Shown: in pieces, positions 58,402 to 64,000 of the stretch | Layout of the letters: each line of letters starts with the position of its first letter | Numbering within the stretch: the first letter of the stretch is position 1 | Origin: JBLZUR01 sp048565625 | GTDB taxonomy: Bacteria; Pseudomonadota; Alphaproteobacteria; Sphingomonadales; Sphingomonadaceae | Reading direction: 5' to 3' | NCBI RefSeq assembly: GCF_048565625.1 | Contig: NZ_JBLZUR010000002.1 | Span: 2,728,001-2,792,000 of the forward strand | DNA length: 64,000 bases | Notes under the pieces: generated by a model | What the model saw: only the letters and a program-made list of their open reading frames with translations | Told to the model about the DNA's origin: nothing | The model's database searches: none | Translations under genes and position numbers: made by a program

Positions 58402-59370
58402 TCAGATCGACCGCTTGCCCGCGAGAAGCTGGTCGAAATAGGCGATGGTACGCTCCAGCCCTTCGCGTAGCTGAACCGCCGGTTCCCAGCCGAGCGCCTC
58501 GCGCGCAAGGGTGATGTCGGGCTGGCGCTGCTTGGGATCATCGGTCGGGAGCGGCAGGTACACCAGCTTCGATCGGGATCCGGTCATCTCCACCGCGGCC
58601 TCGGCGAGCTGCCGGATGGTGAATTCATTGGGGTTGCCGATGTTGCAGGGTCCGATCGTGCCGCTCTGCTCCATCAGCTTCAGGAAGCCGTCGATCAGGT
58701 CGTCGACATAGCAGAACGACCGGGTCTGCGATCCGTCGCCATAGATGGTGATATCCTGCCCCTGCAGCGCCTGGATCACGAAGTTGGAGACGACGCGGCC
58801 GTCATTCGGGTGCATGCGCGGGCCGTAGGTGTTGAAGATCCGCGCGATCCGGATGTCGACGCCGTGCTGCCGATGATAGTCCATGAACAAGGTCTCGGCG
58901 GCGCGCTTGCCCTCATCATAGCAGGACCGCGGCCCGAGCGGATTGACGTGCCCCCAATAGCTTTCGAGCTGCGGATGGACGAGGGGGTCGCCATAGACCT
59001 CGCTGGTCGAGGCCTGGAAGATCTTGCCCTTGATGCGCTTGGCGAGGCCCAGCATGTTGATCGACCCGTGGACGCAGGTCTTCAGCGTCTGCACCGGATC
59101 GAACTGGTAGTGGACGGGTGATGCCGGACAGGCGAGATTGAAGATCTCGTCCACCTCGACGAACAGCGGCGCGGTGATGTCGTGTCGCAGCGCCTCGAAC
59201 CGGGAATTCGCGAAGAGATGTTCGATGTTCGATCGACGGCCGGTATAGTAATTGTCGACGCAGAGGACGTCGTGACCCGCGTCCAACAGGCGCTGGCAGA
59301 GATGGGAGCCGAGGAACCCGGCGCCGCCCGTGACGAGGACACGTTTCCTGAAAAGCTGGTGTTCGGCCAT
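58402..59370 (-). CDS. UDP-glucuronate decarboxylase (UDP-xylose synthase), SDR family
   Basis: 322 residues from the ATG ending at 59370 (GAGGA upstream). An extended SDR: the NAD-binding loop VLVTGGAGFLGSHLCQRLL, then VDNYYTGRRSNIEHL, NLACPASPVHYQ and the S-T-x-YxxxK-type site (ASTSEVYGDP, then SCYDEGKRAAETL with Tyr and Lys). RIFNTYGPRMHPNDGRV and the C-terminal LPLPTDDPKQRQPDI follow. The CPASPxHYQ and DDPKQRxPD motifs point to UDP-xylose synthase rather than UDP-glucose 4-epimerase. It would supply UDP-xylose for the EPS of this locus. Confidence 0.92.
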   Translation of the reverse strand: MAEHQLFRKRVLVTGGAGFLGSHLCQRLLDAGHDVLCVDNYYTGRRSNIEHLFANSRFEALRHDITAPLFVEVDEIFNLACPASPVHYQFDPVQTLKTCVHGSINMLGLAKRIKGKIFQASTSEVYGDPLVHPQLESYWGHVNPLGPRSCYDEGKRAAETLFMDYHRQHGVDIRIARIFNTYGPRMHPNDGRVVSNFVIQALQGQDITIYGDGSQTRSFCYVDDLIDGFLKLMEQSGTIGPCNIGNPNEFTIRQLAEAAVEMTGSRSKLVYLPLPTDDPKQRQPDITLAREALGWEPAVQLREGLERTIAYFDQLLAGKRSI

Positions 59371-59457
59371 CCATTCCTCAGCGTTGCCGGCATCGCCGGG
59401 AAGTTTCGAACGACGCCGGCAGGAAGCAGGCGGATGCGCAGGGCGCACCCTCCCTTA

Positions 59458-59477
59458 GCGCGGCGACAAGGCCGCGC
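59458..59477 (-). terminator. Hairpin after the LLM oxidoreductase gene
   Basis: GCGCGGC and GCCGCGC, a perfect seven-base stem with a six-base loop, 29 bases beyond the stop at 59506 and before the UDP-xylose synthase ATG region. No clear T-tract. Confidence 0.5.
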
Positions 59478-59505
59478 AAGCGGATGACAGGTGGGTGATC
59501 GCGCG

Positions 59506-60516
59506 TCAGGCGGCGGCGTCGATCTCTCGATCCAGATCGCGCGCGATATTGGAGATCATGTCCAGCGATCGGAGCCGGGCATCAAGATCGTAGGTCTCCG
59601 AGACGATCATCAGTTCGTCCGCGCCGGTCGACGCTAGGAGGTCGCTCAAACCCCGCTTCACTGTCGCAGGTGACCCTACGACCGAGCAGCTCAGCATCTG
59701 CATGACCTGCGCCCGCTCGGCCGGCGACCAATAGGCCTCGATGTCGTCGATCGGCGGCTTGGCAAAGCCGCGCGTGCCGCGGAAGATCTCGGTGAAGCCC
59801 ATCTGCTGCGTGGTAGCGAGCCGACGCGCCTCCTCATCGCTATCCGCGACGATGACGTTGACCCCGATCATCGCATGAGGCCTGGCGAGCGCGGACGAGG
59901 GTTGAAACCCCTGCCGGTAGGCGCGGAGTGCGGCATGAAGCGCCGCTGGGGCGAAATGCGACGCGAAGGCATAGGGAAGGCCGAGCATCGCCGCGAGCTG
60001 CGCGCCGAAGGTGCTGGAGCCAAGGATCCACAGCGGCACCTCGACCCCGGCTCCGGGATTGGCGATCAGCCGCTGGCCCTCCTGCGCTGGTGCGAGCAGA
60101 GCCTGAAGCTCCTGCACCTCCTGCGGAAACTGCTGCGACCGCATGGCATCGACGCGCATCGCTCGGCTGGCGATCTGGTCCGTGCCCGGCGCGCGACCGA
60201 GGCCGAGGTCGATCCGGCCGGGGAACAGCGCCTCCAGCGTGCCGAACTGCTCGGCGATGACGAGGGGGCTGTGGTTCGGCAGCATGATACCGCCCGCCCC
60301 TACCCGGATCGTGCTGGTCGCCGCCGCAAGATGCGCGATAACGACCGATGTGGCAGCGCTGGCCACGCTCATCATGTTGTGGTGTTCGGCGACCCAGATC
60401 CGGTTGAACCCGGCCGCCTCAGCACGGCGTGCGACGGTCGCCGCGTCTGCCAAAGCGCGGGAGACGCCGTGCCCCTCGCGAACACGGACCAGTTCAAGCA
60501 GAGAAATCGGGATCAT
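59506..60516 (-). CDS. LLM-class flavin-dependent oxidoreductase (luciferase-like)
   Basis: 336 residues from the ATG ending at 60516, with AGGAG eight bases upstream; a GTG at 60525 lacks spacing. A single luciferase-like TIM barrel: FNRIWVAEHHNMMSVASAAT (the E-H-H motif), IRVGAGGIMLPNHSPLVIAEQFG, then GRIDLGLGRAPG, and ELMIVSETYDLDARLRSLDM near the end. It belongs to the YhbW-type group (MsnO8-like) with FMN-dependent monooxygenase activity; the substrate is unknown. It appears unrelated to EPS. Confidence 0.93.
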   Translation of the reverse strand: MIPISLLELVRVREGHGVSRALADAATVARRAEAAGFNRIWVAEHHNMMSVASAATSVVIAHLAAATSTIRVGAGGIMLPNHSPLVIAEQFGTLEALFPGRIDLGLGRAPGTDQIASRAMRVDAMRSQQFPQEVQELQALLAPAQEGQRLIANPGAGVEVPLWILGSSTFGAQLAAMLGLPYAFASHFAPAALHAALRAYRQGFQPSSALARPHAMIGVNVIVADSDEEARRLATTQQMGFTEIFRGTRGFAKPPIDDIEAYWSPAERAQVMQMLSCSVVGSPATVKRGLSDLLASTGADELMIVSETYDLDARLRSLDMISNIARDLDREIDAAA

Positions 60517-60571
60517 CGGGAGCACTCCTGTCTCCCGAAGATAGGAGCCGCCCTCGACCGACGAAAGAGAG

Positions 60572-60598
60572 GGGCGGCGCAGATCGACTGCGCCGCCC
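60572..60598 (-). terminator. Intrinsic terminator of pckG
   Basis: An eleven-base-pair perfect stem (GGGCGGCGCAG / CTGCGCCGCCC) with loop ATCGA. In the pckG direction it is followed by CTCTCTTTC, a T-rich run. It sits 30 bases past the stop. Confidence 0.8.
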
Positions 60599-60627
60599 TT
60601 AACGCTAGCTTTAATGCGGCGGCAGGA

Positions 60628-62478
60628 TCAGGCCGTCGCCTTCTCCAGCCGCTCTTCCAGCGCCTCCTGCTCGCGCCAGAGCGCGGGCGGCAGGCGCTCG
60701 CCCAGCTTCTTGAGGTCGCGGGCGGCAAGCTCCGCCTCTTCCTTCCAGATCACCGGATCGACTTCCAGCAGCAGGTCCAGCTTCTCCTGAGCAAGGTCGA
60801 GGCCGCTCACGTCCAGCGTCCCTTCGGCGGGCACCAGTCCGATCGGCGTCTCGTTCGCCTCGGCGCGGCCTTCCAGCCGGTCGACGATCCACTTGAGCAC
60901 ACGGCTGTTATCACCGAAGCCCGGCCACACGAACTTGCCGCGCGCGTCCTTGCGGAACCAGTTGACCAGGTAGATGCGGGGCAGGACCTTCGGATCGGAC
61001 GATGCGGCCGCCCCGACGCGCAGCCAGTGCGCGAAATAGTCGACCACGTTGTACCCGATGAAAGGCAGCATCGCGAAAGGATCGCGGCGCAGTTCGCCAA
61101 CCTTGTTCTCGGCGGCGGCAGTGCCCTCGGAGGCGATATTCGCCGCCAGATATACGCCATGCTGCCAGTCGAAGGCTTCCGTCACCAGCGGCACCGCGCT
61201 CGCACGGCGTCCGCCAAAGAGAATCGCGGAGATCGGCACGCCGGCGGGATCGTCCCACTGCTCACTGATCGACGGGCACTGCGCCGCCGGAACGGTGAAG
61301 CGGGCGTTCGGGTGGGCGGCCGGGGTGCCGCTCTCCGGCGTCCAGGGGTTGCCCTTCCAGTCGGTGAGGTTCGCGGGCGGCGTGTCGGTCAGACCTTCCC
61401 ACCAGACGTCGCCATCCGGCGTTGTCGCCACGTTGGTGTAGACGGCGTTGGCGAACAGCGTGTCGATCGCGTTCTTGTTGGTCGCCTGGCCGGTGCCCGG
61501 CGCCACGCCGAAGAATCCGGCCTCGGGATTGACCGCGTAAAGGCGGCCGTCCTTGCCGAACCGCATCCAGCAGATATCGTCGCCGATCGTCTCCGCCTTC
61601 CAGCCTGGGATCGTCGGCTCCAGCATCGCCATGTTGGTCTTGCCGCAGGCGCTGGGGAAAGCGGCGGCGATGTAGTGGACCTCGTTCTGCGGGCTGGTCA
61701 GCTTCAGGATCAGCATGTGCTCGGCCAGCCACCCCTCGTCGCGGGCCATGACGCTGGCGATGCGGAGCGCGAAGCACTTTTTGCCGAGCAGCGCATTGCC
61801 GCCATAGCCGGAGCCGTAGGACCAGATCTCGCGCGTCTCCGGATAGTGGACGATCCACTTCTCCTCGTTGCACGGCCACGGCACGTCGGCGACGCCCTCG
61901 TTCAGCGGCATGCCGACCGTGTGGACGCAACGGACGAAGAAGCCGTCGTCGCCCAGTTGGTCAAGCGCACCCTTGCCCATGCGGGTCATCACCCGCATCG
62001 AGATGGCGACATAGGCGCTGTCGGTGATCTCCACGCCGATCGCGCTGATCTCGGACCCGAGCGGACCCATACAGAAGGGCACGACATACATCGTGCGCCC
62101 CTTCATGCAGCCGTCGAACAGGCCGCCCAGCTTCTCCCGCATCTCGATCGGGTCGTACCAGTTGTTGGTGGGACCAGCGTCCTCCTCCGCGTCGGAGCAG
62201 ATGAAGGTGCGGCTCTCGACCCGGGCGACATCGCGCGGATCGGAGCGGGCGTAGAAGGAGTTGGGTCGCAGTTCCGGATTGAGCGGGGTCAGCGTGCCGC
62301 ATTCGACCAGCTTGGCGGTCAGCTGGGCATATTCCTCCTCCGAGCCGTCGCACCAGTAGATGGCGTCGGGCTTGGTCAGCGCAGCAATGCCGCCGACCCA
62401 GTCGATTAGGCCCTGATGCCGTGTCGGCGCGGCGCCAATCTCCGGGTACGCGATCACCTCTGCTGCGTTGCTGCTCAT
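60628..62478 (-). CDS. pckG: Phosphoenolpyruvate carboxykinase (GTP)
   Basis: Converts oxaloacetate plus GTP to PEP and CO2, the first step of gluconeogenesis. 616 residues, standard length for the GTP-dependent form. Motifs are the substrate-binding PLGSEISAIGVEITDSAYV and PETREIWSYGSGYGGNALLGKKC. The P-loop is FPSACGKTNM (274-283) with the hyper-reactive Cys278, and the metal site is ETIGDDICWM. ATG at 62478 with AGAGGGAT. PEP supply links it to sugar and EPS formation, and a site related to the EPS palindromes lies upstream. Confidence 0.98.
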   Translation of the reverse strand: MSSNAAEVIAYPEIGAAPTRHQGLIDWVGGIAALTKPDAIYWCDGSEEEYAQLTAKLVECGTLTPLNPELRPNSFYARSDPRDVARVESRTFICSDAEEDAGPTNNWYDPIEMREKLGGLFDGCMKGRTMYVVPFCMGPLGSEISAIGVEITDSAYVAISMRVMTRMGKGALDQLGDDGFFVRCVHTVGMPLNEGVADVPWPCNEEKWIVHYPETREIWSYGSGYGGNALLGKKCFALRIASVMARDEGWLAEHMLILKLTSPQNEVHYIAAAFPSACGKTNMAMLEPTIPGWKAETIGDDICWMRFGKDGRLYAVNPEAGFFGVAPGTGQATNKNAIDTLFANAVYTNVATTPDGDVWWEGLTDTPPANLTDWKGNPWTPESGTPAAHPNARFTVPAAQCPSISEQWDDPAGVPISAILFGGRRASAVPLVTEAFDWQHGVYLAANIASEGTAAAENKVGELRRDPFAMLPFIGYNVVDYFAHWLRVGAAASSDPKVLPRIYLVNWFRKDARGKFVWPGFGDNSRVLKWIVDRLEGRAEANETPIGLVPAEGTLDVSGLDLAQEKLDLLLEVDPVIWKEEAELAARDLKKLGERLPPALWREQEALEERLEKATA

Positions 62479-62782
62479 TCGATCCCTCTACGCTTGGATA
62501 GCGGTACGAAGGATTCCCTCCCCCTCGGCCCGCCTGCAGGTAAAAATGCGAATCCTTCCTAGCCGGTCGCGCCCGAAAAAGGAACCTTGCAACACCGCAG
62601 CATCCCGCGCTGCAGAAGCGGCCAGAACATCGACAACCCATGTTAAGCGTTGAACATGCCGCGGCAGCGGCCGCAATCACGCTGCGGCGCGATGATCCTG
62701 TGCTGCGACACCGCGGGTCAGGATCTCCTCGGCCACGCGCGGGGTACGGGCGTTTCGGAATCCCCGCCCGCATGTTCAGGCA
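62479..62782. other. Intergenic region upstream of pckG
   Basis: About 300 bases between the queA stop and the pckG start, both on the minus strand, with no convincing frame. It should hold the pckG promoter. At 62588-62602 TGCAACACCGCAGCA keeps the right half (ACCGCAGCA) of the EPS palindromes. Beyond that I see nothing definite. Confidence 0.45.
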
Positions 62783-63808
62783 TCACGGGAGCAGCAGCGA
62801 GCTGTCTCCGTAGGAGTAGAACCGATAGCCGTTCTCCACGGCATGGGCATAGACCGCCTGCATCCGCGCCAGCCCCATCAGCGCCGAGACCAGCATGAAG
62901 AGGGTCGATTTCGGCAGGTGGAAGTTGGTCATCAGCCCATCGATCGCGCGGAAGCGGTAGCCGGGGGTGATGAAGATGGCGGTGTCGCCTTCGAACGGGC
63001 GGATGATGCCGTCCTCGCCTGTCGCGCTTTCTAGGAGGCGGAGGCTGGTGGTGCCGACGGCGATCAGGCGGCCGCCGCCCGCGCGCACCGCGTTGAGGCG
63101 GTCGGCGGTCGCGGCGTCGATCCGGCCCCATTCGGCGTGCATGCGGTGGTCGGCGGTGTCCTCCGCCTTGACCGGCAGGAAGGTGCCCGCACCGACATGG
63201 AGGGTTACCGTCTCGGTGGCGACGCCCGCATCCGCCAGCGCCGCCATCAACCCTGGCGTGAAGTGCAACGCGGCCGTGGGTGCCGCGACCGCTCCCTTCT
63301 CCCGCGCGAACATGGTCTGATAGTCTTCGAGGTCGCGGTCGTCCGTCGGGCGCTTGCCGGCGATATAGGGGGGCAGCGGCATGCGGCCGGCGCGTTCCAG
63401 CAGGACCTCGACCGGCTCGTCGCCCGCGAACGACAGGAGGACCGAGCCATCCTCGCCACGTTCCCGCGCCTCGGCCGAGACGCCCGCGCCGAAGTCGATG
63501 ACGTCGCCGATCCGCACCCTCTTGGCGTTGCGGACGAAGGCGCGCCAGGAGCGCAGCCCTTCCCGCTTGTGCAGTGTCGCGCCGATCCGGGCATTGCCGC
63601 GCGTCCCCTCCAGCTGAGCGGGGATGACGCGGGTATCGTTGAAGACCAGGCAGTCCCCGGCACGCAGCAGCGTCGGAAGGTCGCGGACGATCCGGTCGGA
63701 AAAGCCGCCGCCATCGGCCACCAGCATCCGCGCCGCATCGCGTGGAACGGCGGGCCTCAACGCGATCAGGTCGCTCGGCAGGTCGAAATCGAACAGGTCT
63801 ACGCGCAT
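62783..63808 (-). CDS. queA: S-adenosylmethionine:tRNA ribosyltransferase-isomerase
   Basis: QueA adds the ribosyl part of AdoMet to preQ1 at the wobble base of certain tRNAs, giving epoxyqueuosine. 341 residues with the family start VDLFDFDLPSDLIALRP, then LPTLLRAGDCLVFNDTRVIP, GRMPLPPYI, YQTMFAREKGAVAAPTAALHF, HVGAGTFLPVK and MTNFHLPKSTLFMLVSA. It lies just downstream of tRNA-Thr on the same strand. Confidence 0.97.
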   Translation of the reverse strand: MRVDLFDFDLPSDLIALRPAVPRDAARMLVADGGGFSDRIVRDLPTLLRAGDCLVFNDTRVIPAQLEGTRGNARIGATLHKREGLRSWRAFVRNAKRVRIGDVIDFGAGVSAEARERGEDGSVLLSFAGDEPVEVLLERAGRMPLPPYIAGKRPTDDRDLEDYQTMFAREKGAVAAPTAALHFTPGLMAALADAGVATETVTLHVGAGTFLPVKAEDTADHRMHAEWGRIDAATADRLNAVRAGGGRLIAVGTTSLRLLESATGEDGIIRPFEGDTAIFITPGYRFRAIDGLMTNFHLPKSTLFMLVSALMGLARMQAVYAHAVENGYRFYSYGDSSLLLP

Positions 63809-63826
63809 GAGGGGCCGGGATGAGGG

Positions 63827-63902
63827 TGGTGCCGGGTGTCGGACTCGAACCGACGACCTACCGCTTACAAGGCGGTTGCTCTACCAGCTGAGCTAACCCG
63901 GC
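63827..63902 (-). tRNA. tRNA-Thr(TGT)
   Basis: 76 bases including encoded CCA. On the minus strand the acceptor GCCGGGT pairs with ACCCGGC, with A as discriminator. The D-arm is AGCTCAGCTGGTAGAGC. The anticodon stem ACCGC/GCGGT holds loop CTTGTAA (anticodon TGT). The T-loop GGTTCGAGTCC is regular. Confidence 0.97.
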
Positions 63903-63910
63903 CAGGGTGC

Positions 63911-63933
63911 CGCCTCCATGCGTCAGGGAGGCG
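63911..63933 (-). terminator. Hairpin between the edge gene and tRNA-Thr
   Basis: CGCCTCC (63911-63917) pairs with GGAGGCG (63927-63933), a seven-base perfect stem with a nine-base loop, 14 bases past the stop of the partial gene. Confidence 0.45.
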
Positions 63934-63946
63934 CGGAGGTCCAGCG

Positions 63947-64000
63947 TCAACGCTTGCGCTTCCTTGCCATTGCCTGCGCGTGGGCGCGTTCGACAGTTGC
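63947..64000 (-). CDS. C-terminal end of an unidentified gene (cut by the right edge)
   Basis: The last 17 codons of a minus-strand frame, ending ERAHAQAMARKRKR then TGA at 63947. The basic tail and the hairpin that follows suggest a genuine gene end, but too little is visible to name it. Confidence 0.4.
   Translation of the reverse strand, partial: ATVERAHAQAMARKRKR

Noticed and set aside
58402..59370. UDP-glucose 4-epimerase or dTDP-glucose dehydratase
   Set aside because: The CPASPxHYQ and DDPKQRxPD motifs are those of UDP-glucuronate decarboxylases.
59875..62409. 844-codon plus-strand frame opposite pckG and the LLM oxidoreductase
   Set aside because: Both genes on the other strand have complete family motifs, and the plus frame shows only shadow composition.

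Overview
The window reads as chromosomal DNA of a Sphingomonas-like alphaproteobacterium. Base composition is very GC-rich, and the housekeeping proteins (HdaA, LptD, SurA, GTP-type PEP carboxykinase, HolC, PepA) have the form seen in that group. The intergenic palindromes (TTCGACAGGCTCAG-type and CATCCCCGCG-type) are also of a sphingomonad kind. No plasmid, integrase, transposase or CRISPR signature was seen.

Region 1 (1-23.7 kb) is mostly core genome. It holds ppk1 (cut by the left edge), hdaA, a DUF2066-like protein, purM-purN, a MmcQ/YjbR protein, ndk, a GNAT acetyltransferase with holC, pepA, the block lptD-surA-pdxA-rsmA, tRNA-Ser(TGA), an MpaB-family oxygenase, a sulfurtransferase with a HerA-type ATPase, a four-helix-bundle copper protein and a ClpP-like protein. 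A DUF3649-PepSY-DUF3325 operon behind a Fur-like box follows. Two genes have matches to the EcfG general-stress promoter.

Region 2 (24.0-59.4 kb) is a large exopolysaccharide (EPS) locus. It carries export genes (Wza-like lipoprotein, outer-membrane barrel, Wzc-like tyrosine autokinase), a Wzx-like flippase and two paralogous Wzy-like polymerases. Glycosyltransferases are a GT2-GtrA fusion, a GT39, an Alg14/Alg13 split pair, a GT4, a GT2 and a WecG/GumM-type GT26. Seven acyltransferase-3 proteins (two with SGNH domains) and a UDP-glucuronate decarboxylase (UDP-xylose supply) complete it. Three secreted or periplasmic beta-1,4-glucan/xyloglucan-type hydrolases sit in the locus: one GH74 and two paralogous GH12-RTX proteins, the latter near its two ends. 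The simplest reading is a heavily acylated polymer with a beta-1,4-glucan-type backbone, possibly xylose-bearing, made by a Wzx/Wzy route and trimmed by its own hydrolases. Near the right end is a two-gene cassette resembling gene-transfer-agent (GTA) head spikes: a spike base of the Rcc01079 family plus a large protein with a carbohydrate-binding-like C-terminus. CTGC-N3-GCAG palindromes recur upstream of several EPS genes and suggest a shared regulator, possibly PhaR/AniA-like.

Region 3 (59.5-64 kb) returns to core genes: an LLM flavin oxidoreductase, pckG, queA, tRNA-Thr(TGT) and the C-terminal end of an unidentified gene.
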